Below, piece after piece: positions 8,734-18,772 of a stretch of 64,000 nucleotides of DNA. Positions within the stretch are counted from its first letter, which is position 1. Each line of letters opens with the position of its first letter. Location of the stretch: the NCBI RefSeq assembly GCF_028745505.1, contig NZ_JAQZZL010000002.1:186001-250000 (forward strand), written 5' to 3'. The translations under genes were made by a program, and so were the position numbers. Origin of the DNA: Lentisphaera marina (lineage in GTDB: Bacteria; Verrucomicrobiota; Lentisphaeria; Lentisphaerales; Lentisphaeraceae). Below the pieces are notes generated by a model. It did not search any database, had not been told where the DNA came from, and saw only the letters and a list, made by a program, of their open reading frames with translations.

Positions 8734-9429
8734 TTATTGCTTATTCATAAAAATTTGATAAGTGTTGGCTTGGAGGTGGTATTTTAATCGAGTATCGACG
8801 TGCCCATCGACATAGAGGACGTTAAATTTGGTATCTTCATGTGGAGATGTCATGTCAGTGTCGATATCGCTTGTTTTGCCGATTACGCTGTACCAAGTTT
8901 TACCTAGATAACTTCCGGCATGACTCCATTCACTTGTCATTAGGCAATCAGCAGGTGAATTTACTTCGTTAAATTTAAAAGGGTCAGGGTTATTGAAATT
9001 ACGGTTGAGCCCCCAGTCATCAGTCCCCAAATGTGCGCCATTATTAAATGAATAGGATCTACGGACTTTTGTCGCATCAGAAGATGAGATTTCATCAGAT
9101 GGGCAAAGATAAATATTTGAGTCGGACATATCCGTTGTGCTAATACCCTGAGTTCCTGCAATTACTGCATCACTTAAGTTTCTCTGGTCATAAGTCGCGA
9201 GCTGATCGTCCCAGCTTAAATTAGTGACTCCAGCAGGTGCAGGCGGGATGAAATCATTATTGTCATCTGCATACATATAGGTAGTTGCACCGATCTGTTT
9301 TAGCTGAGATTTACATACCCCCAACTTAGCTGTTTTTCTTGCCTTTCCTAAAACGGGCAATAATAAACTGGCTAGGATGCCAATGATGGCGATCACAACT
9401 AATAATTCAATGAGAGTAAATTTTTTCAT
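8734..9429 (-). CDS. pseudopilin-like protein with prepilin N-terminus
   Basis: The N-terminus MKKFTLIELLVVIAIIGI is a type IV prepilin/type II secretion pseudopilin signal: cleavage before the Phe, a conserved Glu, then a hydrophobic helix. The C-terminal part contains the 'H-x9-DG' type end (HEDTKFNVLYVDGHVDTRL) seen in large families of such proteins in Planctomycetes, Verrucomicrobia and Lentisphaerae. It is 231 residues. No secretion or pilus assembly gene lies nearby, so its partner machinery is elsewhere or unknown. The ribosome site AAGGAC precedes the ATG. The 244-base gap to the divergent moxR gene holds a TATAAT (9498-9503) facing moxR but nothing else I can identify. Confidence 0.88.
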   Translation of the reverse strand: MKKFTLIELLVVIAIIGILASLLLPVLGKARKTAKLGVCKSQLKQIGATTYMYADDNNDFIPPAPAGVTNLSWDDQLATYDQRNLSDAVIAGTQGISTTDMSDSNIYLCPSDEISSSDATKVRRSYSFNNGAHLGTDDWGLNRNFNNPDPFKFNEVNSPADCLMTSEWSHAGSYLGKTWYSVIGKTSDIDTDMTSPHEDTKFNVLYVDGHVDTRLKYHLQANTYQIFMNKQ

Positions 9430-9673
9430 GATCAGTCCTTATGTATTTTGCGCTGAGAAATATAAAATCCTTATTAGTTGAATTTCCAGTAATTCTGTAT
9501 AATTGACACTTTTATCACGAAAGTTGCATTTTTGTACCTTAACTAAAGCCTCCTAGCGCAAAAGCTCAGCTCTGAACTTGTATTAGACTTGAAAAGCCAG
9601 CGTCGAAAGTGCCTATTAAACAAAGACTTTCAGTTTATTAGTTTACGGGTGAAATTTAGTTAGGGAGTGTGTT

Positions 9674-10654
9674 TTGAGTGATAAGTCAGAAGCAATAGAT
9701 TTTATACAGAGAGTAAGAAGTCAAGTAGGCAAAGTGGTCATCGGTCAAGATGAAGTGGTGGAACGTGTATTGATTGCCTTGTTTACAGGAGGGCACTTAC
9801 TCCTGGAAGGTTTGCCAGGTTTAGCAAAAACGCTATTAGTCAATACAGTGGCGAAAGCTGTCGATTTAGAATTTAGTCGAGTGCAGTTTACGATTGATAT
9901 GTTGCCTTCAGATATATTAGGCAGCGAAATTTTAGATCAAAGTAAAGGGAGTTTTTACGTTAACAAAGGTCCAGTTTTCACCAATTTGTTACTCGCCGAT
10001 GAAATCAACCGTGCCGCGCCAAAAGTTCAGGGAGCACTACTTGAATGTATGCAGGAGCGGAAAGTGACTATAGGTAAAGAAAACTTTAAATTGCCATCAC
10101 CATTTTTAGTAATCGCGACTCAAAATCCAGTTGAGCAAAGTGGAACCTTTGAACTTCCCGAGGCTCAATTAGACCGCTTTATGATGATGCATCGTCTAGG
10201 CTACCCAAAAGAGGCAGATGAATTCAATATTTTGACTCAGCAACTCGGCTTGGGGCTAAGCAAAAATGACAAAGGAGGAGCCGTTCCTCAGAGTGCTTTT
10301 GATCTCATTGAAGATAAGTCAGTTGGCGGCTTGGAAGATTTAGTGAAGGTTATGGAAATGATCCAAGGCGTTCATGTAAGTGAAGTTTTTACTCAGCATT
10401 GCTTACAACTCGTGAGAAAAACGCGCGATAATCCCCTAATTGAAATGGGCGCAAGTCCACGTGCAGGTTTAGCTTTAGTACAAGCCGCGCGGGCTCGCGC
10501 TTTTATTCATGAACGTGATTACGTTATCCCTGAAGATCTTTTTGCTTTAGCAGAAGATGTGGTTCTGCATAGGATACGTCTAACTTATGAAGCTTTGGCG
10601 GAAGGGCATAGTGGACGAGAAGTCTTGCAGCAGAGTTTAAATCAACTAGGGTAA
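9674..10654 (+). CDS. MoxR family AAA+ ATPase
   Basis: A cytosolic AAA+ ATPase of the MoxR class, thought to act as a chaperone or activator together with VWA proteins. Walker A is GLPGLAKT (46-53), Walker B is LLLADE (105-110) followed by INRAAPKVQ, and a sensor-type ATQNP is present. It is 326 residues, the usual size. It starts at a TTG with TAGGGAG seven bases upstream; no in-frame ATG gives a complete N-terminus. It heads a seven-gene, tightly packed operon that follows the Bat order of ATPase, DUF58 protein and VWA proteins. Confidence 0.93.
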   Translation: MSDKSEAIDFIQRVRSQVGKVVIGQDEVVERVLIALFTGGHLLLEGLPGLAKTLLVNTVAKAVDLEFSRVQFTIDMLPSDILGSEILDQSKGSFYVNKGPVFTNLLLADEINRAAPKVQGALLECMQERKVTIGKENFKLPSPFLVIATQNPVEQSGTFELPEAQLDRFMMMHRLGYPKEADEFNILTQQLGLGLSKNDKGGAVPQSAFDLIEDKSVGGLEDLVKVMEMIQGVHVSEVFTQHCLQLVRKTRDNPLIEMGASPRAGLALVQAARARAFIHERDYVIPEDLFALAEDVVLHRIRLTYEALAEGHSGREVLQQSLNQLG

Positions 10655-10658
10655 TTTA

Positions 10659-11525
10659 TTGAACTCCGCATCAACACCCAATGATCATCTCGATGAGAAA
10701 CAATTTGCTTTAGCAGTTAAACGTTTAGCGGATAGTTTGGCCTATGGTGCGGATAGCTCACCCTTTTTAGGGGGGGGGATAGATTTTGTTCAATCTCGCC
10801 AATACAGCCCAGGTGATTCAGTCAAATCAATTGATTGGCGCGTCACAGCACGAACGGGAAAAGTATTTGTTAAAGAATATGAAGCGCCTAAACAAATGCC
10901 CATGTACATCATTTTGGATACATCGGCATCAATGTGTGTAAGTTCCTTAAGAATGAGTAAGTATGCTTGGGCCGTGCAAATTGCTTCGAGTTTAGCTTTA
11001 GTGGCGCAGAATCGTATGAGTCCAGTAGGGCTTATGGGCTGTGGGGCTAAGGAGCGCGATTTACATTTTCAGCCGAGCTTATCGAAAAGCGTTGTGATGC
11101 AATGGGCACATAGCTTGCGACGCTATAATTTGGCAGAAAGCACATCTTTATCGACAAGTTTAAGGCGCTTGTTACCATCTTTGAAGAGTAAAAGTTTGTT
11201 GCTCGTTATTTCAGATCTTCATGATGCAGATGCCATGTCGGCATTAAAGCTCGCTAATCAAGAACATGATTGTGCGGTTTTATTGATGCGAGATCCGGCA
11301 GAAGAGGGTGAGATAGGTGGCGGCATTTTTCGTGCGCAAGAAGCGGAATCTGGCCATGCATTTATCAGTCATGGGAAAAAAGCTTGGTTTGCAGGCTCAA
11401 ATTATCAAGATGAACTGACTAGAGCAGGGATTGATAATTTATTACTGAAAACAAATGAAGCCATGATGTCGAAATTACGCCATTTTTTAAAGCATCGTGA
11501 TGTTTTAGGCAAGAGTCGTTTATGA
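10659..11525 (+). CDS. DUF58 domain protein with VWA-like fold
   Basis: A standard partner of MoxR ATPases, of unknown biochemical activity. The conserved DUF58 segment is YSPGDSVKSIDWRVTARTG (50-68), followed by KEYE. A VWA-like fold follows with a metal-site motif DTSAS (87-91) in MYIILDTSASM. The start codon is TTG, four bases after the moxR stop, and the gene ends in an ATGA overlap with the next one. It has no membrane segment, so it should be cytosolic. Confidence 0.9.
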   Translation: MNSASTPNDHLDEKQFALAVKRLADSLAYGADSSPFLGGGIDFVQSRQYSPGDSVKSIDWRVTARTGKVFVKEYEAPKQMPMYIILDTSASMCVSSLRMSKYAWAVQIASSLALVAQNRMSPVGLMGCGAKERDLHFQPSLSKSVVMQWAHSLRRYNLAESTSLSTSLRRLLPSLKSKSLLLVISDLHDADAMSALKLANQEHDCAVLLMRDPAEEGEIGGGIFRAQEAESGHAFISHGKKAWFAGSNYQDELTRAGIDNLLLKTNEAMMSKLRHFLKHRDVLGKSRL

Positions 11526-12280
11526 AATTTCTATTCATCTGTCTTTTTGTTTTAGCGAACACAATTTGTGCCCTAGAACTTGGTGTAGCACATAATAAAA
11601 AAATCATTTTGCCAAGCAAGGACTGGAACTTAAAGTTTTTAGCGGATGAAGGTGATCTCGATTTACGCTTACTTTCAATTGAAGAACATGGAGGAAATTT
11701 TGAGTATGACTTTGAGGTCATTGCCAATGCTCCTGGTTCGTACAACTTACTGGATTTTTTGCGACCACCGCAAAAAACAACGATTAAAAATTTTGACCCC
11801 GTGTTGATGGAGTTTGAGACAGTTTTAGCAGAAGGTTTTAATGGAGAGCTAAGAGGTTATAAACAAAATGAAATTGAATTGTCCTCGTGGTATCAATTAA
11901 CGACAAAGCTTTTAATAGGCATTTGGTTCTTGGGGCTAATTTTGATTATTTTCATTAAAAAGAAAAAACCAATAATTGTAAATGAACAACAAATTGAGCT
12001 CACTTTAGCTCAATACCTCTTATCTCGTTTAGAGAAATTAAATCAAGGTCAATCAAATAAGGAACTATGGCAAGAAGTCGAACTGAGCTGCATTCAGTTT
12101 TGTCGTGAGCAATTAAAGCTTCAAGATTTATCTGGTGCAGAAGTATTTGAACATTTAAAAGCAGATGCGGAAATCGCAAATCTAATTTTAAGTTTGGAAA
12201 AAGCTTTGCATGCCAATGAAAAAATAAACATGCAGAGCTTACTAAATCAAATCCATCATTTTGCTGAGGTCCGAGCATGA
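11522..12280 (+). CDS. small membrane protein of the Bat-like operon
   Basis: I do not recognise a named family with confidence. It has 252 residues with a signal peptide (about 1-17), a beta-rich extracytoplasmic part (18-125), one transmembrane helix (about 128-145, WYQLTTKLLIGIWFLGLI), a KKKK stop-transfer, and a helical cytosolic tail. This layout and its position between DUF58 and VWA genes resemble the DUF4381/BatD-like protein of Bat operons. It overlaps both neighbours by four bases (ATGA), which implies translational coupling. Confidence 0.7.
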   Translation: MKFLFICLFVLANTICALELGVAHNKKIILPSKDWNLKFLADEGDLDLRLLSIEEHGGNFEYDFEVIANAPGSYNLLDFLRPPQKTTIKNFDPVLMEFETVLAEGFNGELRGYKQNEIELSSWYQLTTKLLIGIWFLGLILIIFIKKKKPIIVNEQQIELTLAQYLLSRLEKLNQGQSNKELWQEVELSCIQFCREQLKLQDLSGAEVFEHLKADAEIANLILSLEKALHANEKINMQSLLNQIHHFAEVRA

Positions 12281-13200
12281 ATTTGGAAACGATACACTTT
12301 TCATCGAGCATATGGTTTTTGTTGGGTATCTTACCATTAATCTTGATGTTCCAAGTTTTTTTAAGCAAGGGGCATTCTATCACTTTACCGATGGATGGAG
12401 GAAAGACTAAAAATCAAAAATACATAAAGTTTTTTTGTGATTTTGCCGGCTTATTTCCAAGTTTGATTCTGCTTGTTGTTATTTGTCTCTTGGCGGGTCC
12501 GAAGATCAAAGGGAAGCCAGAAGATGAAAAAATAATTTCCAATATTCAAATTTGCCTGGACTCATCGGGTTCGATGCGCGCAAACTTTGGAGGGAAAAAC
12601 CGCTATGAAGTTGCGATGTCAGCAGTGAAAAATTTTACAGAGTATCGCAGCGGAGATGCCTTTGGCTTGACAGTTTTTGGATCAGAATACATTAATTGGG
12701 TGCCCGTCACTAAGGATACTTCTGCCATTGCTTTGGCAACGCCATTTTTGGCTCCAGATAGGATGAGTAAATGGTTTGGTGGAACCAATATAGCTAAAGC
12801 TCTGAAGGGATGTCAGCAACAACTCATGCAACAAGAAGAGGGCGATCGCATGATTATATTATTGTCCGATGGTGTGAGCAATAGTCCTAGCGCTACAGTG
12901 GATATGGCACAAGAACTGCGTAATAACAAAATTGTCGTCTATTGCATTTACATTGGTTCTGGAAATGGTAGTCCAGAAATGAATGCATTGGCTTCGATTA
13001 CAGGGGGACAAGTATTTGGTGTCAATAATCCCAAAGCTTTAGACGAAACTTTTCGCTTTATTGATAAAATGGAAAAAGCTAAATTTGCTAAACGTGAGGC
13101 AAAAGAAGAAGATTATTACAAGCCTTTCTCATTGGCAGGATTGAGCCTAGTCAGCATTTACCTTTTGACTCTTTTTGGTTTGAGGTACAACCCATGGTAA
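12277..13200 (+). CDS. VWA domain membrane protein (BatA-like)
   Basis: A 307-residue VWA protein with a helix near residues 10-28, a second at 58-74, a VWA domain (about 88-275) and a C-terminal helix (about 284-303). The metal ion-dependent adhesion site motif DSSGS is at residues 95-99. This arrangement is typical of BatA/BatB proteins. Bat proteins are linked to oxidative stress tolerance in Bacteroides and Francisella, but their mechanism is not settled. It overlaps the preceding gene by four bases and the next by seven. Confidence 0.85.
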   Translation: MNLETIHFSSSIWFLLGILPLILMFQVFLSKGHSITLPMDGGKTKNQKYIKFFCDFAGLFPSLILLVVICLLAGPKIKGKPEDEKIISNIQICLDSSGSMRANFGGKNRYEVAMSAVKNFTEYRSGDAFGLTVFGSEYINWVPVTKDTSAIALATPFLAPDRMSKWFGGTNIAKALKGCQQQLMQQEEGDRMIILLSDGVSNSPSATVDMAQELRNNKIVVYCIYIGSGNGSPEMNALASITGGQVFGVNNPKALDETFRFIDKMEKAKFAKREAKEEDYYKPFSLAGLSLVSIYLLTLFGLRYNPW

Positions 13201-14189
13201 GTACAATGATTGCAATACTAGTGGGATTAATCTGTTTTACAGCTGAATGGATTCATACTAAAAGAATTAAACGTCTAGCTAGTTTAAGTTTTGGGCCTGA
13301 AGCTAAAGCTCGAAAATGGACCGCCTTTGTACCCCTTGTACGAAGCTTAGCCTTTGTCAGTTTAACTTGGGGCTTGCTCGTTTTGATGGATTATCAGCAA
13401 GTGGCATTAGGTGATGAAATTTTGGAAGAAGAAATCCCAGCTGAAAAAGTTGAGCATGTCTTAATTATTTTGGATGTCTCCCCAAGTATGTATTTAAAAG
13501 ATGCGGGAGTCGCTGGGGATTTACAGCGCAAAGTTCGTGCACGAGAAGTATTAGAATCAATGATGGAACGCATTAAAGATCCCCATGTTAAATATTCAGT
13601 GGTGGCGACGTTCACTGATGCCTTGCCAGTTTTAATTGATAGCTCTGACGAAGCAGTGATTGCCAATATTCTTGACCTACCAATGGATCAAGCTTTTACT
13701 CCCGGTAAAACAGATCTTTTAAAGGGAGTTGAAAAGGCTTTTGAAGTCGCCAAACCTTGGCGTCCGAATTCTTGCACCTTTTTATTAATCTCGGATGGCG
13801 ATTCTACCTCTGAGATTGGTATGCCCGAGGCACCAAATTCACTCAAAGAATTTTTAGTAGCCGGAGTTGGAAGCTCGCAAGGTTTATTTATTGACGGTCA
13901 CCAATCGAGGCAAGATACTTTGAGCTTGAAGCGTATAGCCAAGCGTTTGAGAGGTCAATACCAAGATGTGAATCAAAAACATTTATCAACTCAAGTATTG
14001 GGGGACTTAGCAGGTGAGCATGAAGATGGTACTAAAGGTTTTACTCTGCGAGAATGGGCTTTGTTAGCCTGTTTCTTAGGGAGTTTGATCTTAGCTTTGC
14101 TTCCATATATTCTCATCAAATTTGCTTTAGATCACAAAGAAAAAACTAATAAGCTCCGAGACTTATACGCATCTAGGAGTACGACTTGA
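13194..14189 (+). CDS. VWA domain membrane protein (BatB-like)
   Basis: The second VWA protein of the operon, 331 residues. Helices lie at about 4-20 and 47-65, the VWA domain follows with DVSPS (94-98) as the metal-site motif, and a C-terminal helix (WALLACFLGSLILALLPYIL) precedes a basic tail. It starts inside the end of the BatA-like gene. The ATG at 13194 has AGGT nearby. Paired BatA/BatB proteins probably form a membrane complex; that is inference from operon order. Confidence 0.83.
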   Translation: MVSTMIAILVGLICFTAEWIHTKRIKRLASLSFGPEAKARKWTAFVPLVRSLAFVSLTWGLLVLMDYQQVALGDEILEEEIPAEKVEHVLIILDVSPSMYLKDAGVAGDLQRKVRAREVLESMMERIKDPHVKYSVVATFTDALPVLIDSSDEAVIANILDLPMDQAFTPGKTDLLKGVEKAFEVAKPWRPNSCTFLLISDGDSTSEIGMPEAPNSLKEFLVAGVGSSQGLFIDGHQSRQDTLSLKRIAKRLRGQYQDVNQKHLSTQVLGDLAGEHEDGTKGFTLREWALLACFLGSLILALLPYILIKFALDHKEKTNKLRDLYASRSTT

Positions 14190-14935
14190 TGAAAAAGTAT
14201 ATCTTATTTTTGTGGTTGAGTTTACCAGTGTTTTGGGCCTATTTTCATTATGGAGAAGGACAAAAATATCTTTTGCAAGATCGCATTGCGGAACTGAAAC
14301 AAGAAGCGGATCTGGCAAATGAAAAAGGTGAATGGCAAGAGGCTTTAACAATTTATGATAAAGCTTTGGATCTTATAGAAAAGCAAGACTTAGATAAAGA
14401 ATTAGCGGCTTTGCGTTTAGCTAAATCAAAAATCTATCTAAATAATAAACAGATAGTAAAAGCGACCGAAGAAGTTGAGTCCTTGATGGAAATGATTTAT
14501 GATAAAGAGATTCAATTAAACCAGGAAGAAAAGAATAAAGTCAGAGCATCTTTGGGACATAGTCTTTATTATACGGCATGGCATATGCGTCGCGAGGGTG
14601 TGGCAAAACAATATTGGAAGCAGGAACTAGAGAGCGCTCGTCAACATTTGCGTTTTTTAGCTGAAGGTTCTCCATCGAATCACGTGCAGTTATATAATTT
14701 GCAAGCGGCGATTGCCATGGGGCGAATGGATAGGAAAACTTTGAACTTAGAGGCTTTACCCGAAAAGGATTCTGGTCGTGGTTCACAAGGTGTCGGAGCA
14801 GGCCGTGGTGCAGTGGGTCAACAAGCAGGCCAGGGTCAAGGCGAGGGGTCTGGAGAAGGCCTTGGAGAAGGTGAAGGTCAAGAAGATGCCCGAGGTTCAG
14901 GTTTAGGCGAAAGACCGGAAGGTAGCGGGTCATAA
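14189..14935 (+). CDS. TPR protein with Gly-rich tail (BatC-like)
   Basis: A 248-residue protein with an N-terminal signal or anchor helix (LFLWLSLPVFWAYFHYG). A helical region with TPR-like repeats follows (LANEKGEWQEALTIYDKAL is a clear TPR helix pair). The last 60 residues are rich in Gly, Gln and Glu, low complexity and likely disordered. I chose the ATG at 14189, which overlaps the preceding stop as TGATG and has AGGAG nine bases upstream; an in-frame TTG at 14186 adds one residue. Its place after two VWA genes matches BatC. Confidence 0.78.
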   Translation: MKKYILFLWLSLPVFWAYFHYGEGQKYLLQDRIAELKQEADLANEKGEWQEALTIYDKALDLIEKQDLDKELAALRLAKSKIYLNNKQIVKATEEVESLMEMIYDKEIQLNQEEKNKVRASLGHSLYYTAWHMRREGVAKQYWKQELESARQHLRFLAEGSPSNHVQLYNLQAAIAMGRMDRKTLNLEALPEKDSGRGSQGVGAGRGAVGQQAGQGQGEGSGEGLGEGEGQEDARGSGLGERPEGSGS

Positions 14936-14953
14936 TTTTATTAAGGAGACAAA

Positions 14954-17900
14954 ATGTATAAAGTAATTTTAGCAATCTTATTTTCTTGTTGGAGCCTGTG
15001 CAGTGCAGAGGTTCTGACAGAAGGTGTGCAAGCAGGGCAATGGACAATGGATTATTCCGCGGCAAAAAAATACGCCAAGGATAATAAAAAAGTTTTATTT
15101 ATCAACTTCACGGGTAGTGATTGGTGCGGTTGGTGTAAGCTCATGGATAAAGCGGTGTTTTCAGATGCAGCATGGTCTGCCTTTGCTAAAAGAGAATTGA
15201 GTTTGGCGTATATAGATTTTCCTCAAAATAAAAGCTTAGTGCCAAGCAAGTTTGTTGAACAAAATGATCAGCTCAAAAAAAGTTTTCAAATCAAGGGGTA
15301 TCCAAGTTATGTACTGATAGCGCCCAATGGTCAGACACTTTTAGGACGTTTAGGCGCCGAACGGAATACCACGGCTCAAACTTTTATTAATAAAGTCAGC
15401 GCCATGCTTCCCATCAATAGCGGTGAAGTTGCAGAGATCACTGTGATTAATCGTCAAAGTGAAGTCATCAATGATATCAATCAGAAGTTGCGGGACTTTG
15501 CTAAAGGTGATGGCTTTACTAAAAAAATTGTTTACGAAGATACTTATAATAAACTCTTGGAACTCTTAGGTAAAGATCCTGTTTTATTTAGTGCTCTGGA
15601 TGTAGAAGGATTTGTAGAAATTATGGTCTATGGCGATGCGAGCCAAATGAATAAATTGATTAGCTTAGTGAAGAAAAGCGCCAATGCAGGGGCGCCAGAA
15701 GATAGCTTATACAGAGTGATTGATAATAGAGCGAAAGCTGAAAAATTAGACTTAAGTAAAACCTTTCTTTATATGAGTTTTTATTCGAGCTTTGGTCAAA
15801 GAGAGAAAGCGATGCAGCTCATGCCAGAAATGGATGAACTTAAAAAGATTACGAGCCTCAAGAAGGCTCAACCGTGGTTAGCCTTGCTCAAATCGATCAA
15901 TAGCAAAAGTTATTTAGAGCTCTGTTTCACTTTACAAGAAAAAGACTTTCCAATTGATGATAAAGTGGTTCTTGTCAAAAATATTGCCGATCATTGTAGT
16001 TCTGCAGATAAAGACTTTATGGATAAATGGTTTAAATCAATTTTTGCCAATGAGGCTTTATTAGAAACACTCAAAAAGCATTTTGATGGTAAGATTGCAA
16101 CGATTCAAAAGTCAAAAAACTACACTCAAAGAAGCATTGATTTGGCGAGCAATATGAGGGTACTTAATCATTTGTCCTCAGTCGATCTAGATGCAGGACT
16201 TTCTCGTACAGCTTTGCGACATTGGCAATTGGAATACGCTCATAGCTTACTTGAACGAAATAAGGAATCTAGGGCACCAGTCAATAATCGCAACAATGCT
16301 AAACGTGCGCCTAAATATGTAGCGTTTTCTACTCTTGTTAAAAATGTTCCATCAGGAAAAACTTTGAGTGCTTTAGGTCATGCTGAACAAGAATTATTTT
16401 CATTCCAAGAAGCCATTTCGCAATTAAAACAAGGAGTGTACTCAGAAAGTGCTTTCGATCGTTTATTAAGTTTTAAAGACTCATATCCTCAAACTATTGG
16501 TAGAATCTGTAATGAAGTTTTTACTGAGTGGGCACGGACGGTTAATCCCAATAGAAATAACATGTCTAGAACCATGCAAGTCCGCGGTCAAATGTTTAGG
16601 ACAGAGCCCAAGGGCATCCCATTGACACGCTTGCGCCAAATCAAAAATTTAAAAGATTGTCAGGCAATGTTTGGCAAAGTTTTCAAAGCTGGGATTAAAA
16701 CTGACCCTGCCGCTCAAGTTGCGGCATTTGTTGCATGTTTCAGCCAAGCTGAAGTCATTAGTGAAGATGATGTACGCTTAGTGTTTCAAGATTTAGATCA
16801 ATTAGATGACAAAACTTTGCTGGTTCTCTGTCGCCATTTATTAGCCTTAGTTCAAAGAGATTGGGTCGATGATAAAAATCGCCAAAGAATTCAGTTGCAG
16901 TATCAAACCAATCGCAGTGAATCTGAAGCTCAGCAAGAAGCTCTTAATGCTTATCAAGCAGTGATCAATTTACTGACTGATCGCTTAAAAATTAGTAAAG
17001 ATGATATACAATTAACAGTCAGTCTGGCTTCAGCTTCATATGACTTCGCGGAATATAAAAATAATAACAAACTATGCACTCCAGAAGAATATAGTGAATT
17101 AAGGAATAAAGCTTTTCAGGGCTTTAGAGATTGCGCAAGACTCTACGAGAGCCAACTAAAATCAAGACAATCTGAATACACCATAAATCCTTATACACAG
17201 TGGTTCAGCATTATTTTAGGTGCGAGTAATTTGCAGGGTTTGGAAATGAGTTCATCTGTTTCAGATATGCAATTAGATGAGCTCCGGCAACAATTATTTT
17301 CAATGGATGAGCAATGGCGCGATCGCCATATTAATATGTTTGGAGAATGGCTGAGTAAAACCTGGCCTCAATTACAGCCTCATGTAAAGCTTCCTTTCAT
17401 GTCGGCGGCCAAATTTATCATGGGCGATCACCCATCGCTTAGCAAGATTACTTCCCAGCTTCAATTTTACGAAGATTTACTCACAGAAGTTAAACTCAAT
17501 ATAAAATTAGATGGTTCGAGTTCAGTAGGTCACAATAATGAATTTGGTGTTTATCTAAGTCTTCAGCATAGCAAGGAACTCAGTCGGGAATCTGGAGGCT
17601 TTGATAAATATGCGATGGGATCGGTAAATATTAATGGTAGAGGGGTTGTCAATTACCGTAAGAAATTGACGGATCAAATAAACAAGGGCCTGCAAACTAA
17701 ATTTGAATTGGGAAGTATTACTTGGATTGTAGATCGTCCCCAGCCAATGAGTTTGTCCCGGAAACATTGGCAGGAGACTCCTTTAGCGTATTTAACCTTA
17801 CGCTCCAAAGATGCCTCAGTTGATAAATTGCCAGAGATTATCATAGAAATGGATTTCAACGATGGGCAAGGTCAGGTCGTGCTTCCTGTAAAGTCAAACA

Positions 17901-18634
17901 TCATAAGACTGTCGAGTAAGTCGCCAGAGTATCAATTGCGACCTTACAAAAATGCCAAGTTAGAACTTATACTCGATAGTCGTGGAGCTCATGAAGGCAA
18001 GCTGTCGCTGGAAATTCAGATGACTGGAGAGGGTTTATTACCAGATATAAAAGAACTATTGATAATACCAGAAACTTATGGCTTAAAGTTGAGTGCCGAA
18101 ATAATTGAACCCTTGGTGACTCGTTATGAACAGAAAGATGATCGTACCATTGTGTCTTCAGAATTATCTTTGGATGTACCGCTTGACTGGCAAGGGGAAA
18201 TGACAAAGTTTATCTTTCCCGAACTTAAGGTAGATGATATTCAGCTAGAATATAAAAAATATCAGGACGCCGATATCGTAGCTGCCAATAAAGAGGAATA
18301 TTTGAAAGCGAAAGCCGCTAAGTCACCAAGTTTTTATGTGATCTCAACATTACTAGTTCTATTGTGTTTAGTGATCATCCTTAAAATATCCAAGAGTTTT
18401 GTCAGTTCCGAAGAACTTGAAAGAGTCATTGAGTTTGAACGACCGCAGCATATTAGTGCGGTTTCAGCGATTGCTTTCCTCAATCAAATTAAAAATTCAA
18501 AGCATGACTTATCATCTGATCCAGAATTAGAAGCCAATATAAAATTAATTGAAGAAAGTTACTTTGCTGAAAATAGCTCTCAGCTCGAACCTCAATTAGA
18601 AGAGCTCGTAGATAGTTGGTATAAACGCCTTTAA
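14954..18634 (+). CDS. giant thioredoxin-fold membrane protein of the Bat-like operon
   Basis: This 1226-residue protein has a signal peptide (1-18) and a thioredoxin-like domain at about 28-160. The active site is CGWC (58-61) in FTGSDWCGWCKLMDKAVF, with the cis-proline region KGYPSYVLI. Several hundred mostly helical residues follow (170-830), then a beta-rich part (about 840-1110), one transmembrane helix (about 1124-1145) and a cytosolic tail of about 80 residues. The late beta-rich part plus helix resembles BatD topology, so this may be a BatD-like protein fused to a periplasmic thiol-disulfide domain. It is the last gene of the operon, with AAGGAG before the ATG. The domain order is seen; the BatD link is inference. 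Confidence 0.78.
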   Translation: MYKVILAILFSCWSLCSAEVLTEGVQAGQWTMDYSAAKKYAKDNKKVLFINFTGSDWCGWCKLMDKAVFSDAAWSAFAKRELSLAYIDFPQNKSLVPSKFVEQNDQLKKSFQIKGYPSYVLIAPNGQTLLGRLGAERNTTAQTFINKVSAMLPINSGEVAEITVINRQSEVINDINQKLRDFAKGDGFTKKIVYEDTYNKLLELLGKDPVLFSALDVEGFVEIMVYGDASQMNKLISLVKKSANAGAPEDSLYRVIDNRAKAEKLDLSKTFLYMSFYSSFGQREKAMQLMPEMDELKKITSLKKAQPWLALLKSINSKSYLELCFTLQEKDFPIDDKVVLVKNIADHCSSADKDFMDKWFKSIFANEALLETLKKHFDGKIATIQKSKNYTQRSIDLASNMRVLNHLSSVDLDAGLSRTALRHWQLEYAHSLLERNKESRAPVNNRNNAKRAPKYVAFSTLVKNVPSGKTLSALGHAEQELFSFQEAISQLKQGVYSESAFDRLLSFKDSYPQTIGRICNEVFTEWARTVNPNRNNMSRTMQVRGQMFRTEPKGIPLTRLRQIKNLKDCQAMFGKVFKAGIKTDPAAQVAAFVACFSQAEVISEDDVRLVFQDLDQLDDKTLLVLCRHLLALVQRDWVDDKNRQRIQLQYQTNRSESEAQQEALNAYQAVINLLTDRLKISKDDIQLTVSLASASYDFAEYKNNNKLCTPEEYSELRNKAFQGFRDCARLYESQLKSRQSEYTINPYTQWFSIILGASNLQGLEMSSSVSDMQLDELRQQLFSMDEQWRDRHINMFGEWLSKTWPQLQPHVKLPFMSAAKFIMGDHPSLSKITSQLQFYEDLLTEVKLNIKLDGSSSVGHNNEFGVYLSLQHSKELSRESGGFDKYAMGSVNINGRGVVNYRKKLTDQINKGLQTKFELGSITWIVDRPQPMSLSRKHWQETPLAYLTLRSKDASVDKLPEIIIEMDFNDGQGQVVLPVKSNIIRLSSKSPEYQLRPYKNAKLELILDSRGAHEGKLSLEIQMTGEGLLPDIKELLIIPETYGLKLSAEIIEPLVTRYEQKDDRTIVSSELSLDVPLDWQGEMTKFIFPELKVDDIQLEYKKYQDADIVAANKEEYLKAKAAKSPSFYVISTLLVLLCLVIILKISKSFVSSEELERVIEFERPQHISAVSAIAFLNQIKNSKHDLSSDPELEANIKLIEESYFAENSSQLEPQLEELVDSWYKRL

Positions 18635-18772
18635 GTATTCGTGAATTTACTCAAGTTATTGGTCAAGGCCGTAAATTGTAACTATTTAACTTAAGGTATA
18701 CTTAAAATAAGATTAATTTTATTCTTTAGAGAAAGAAGCTCATTTTCTTACAAAATATTTTTTTAATAAATA

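Noticed and set aside
14541..15065. Minus-strand open frame of 174 codons
   Set aside because: It is antisense to the TPR gene and the start of the thioredoxin-fold gene, both of which have good starts and domains. The product is compositionally odd, rich in Leu and His.
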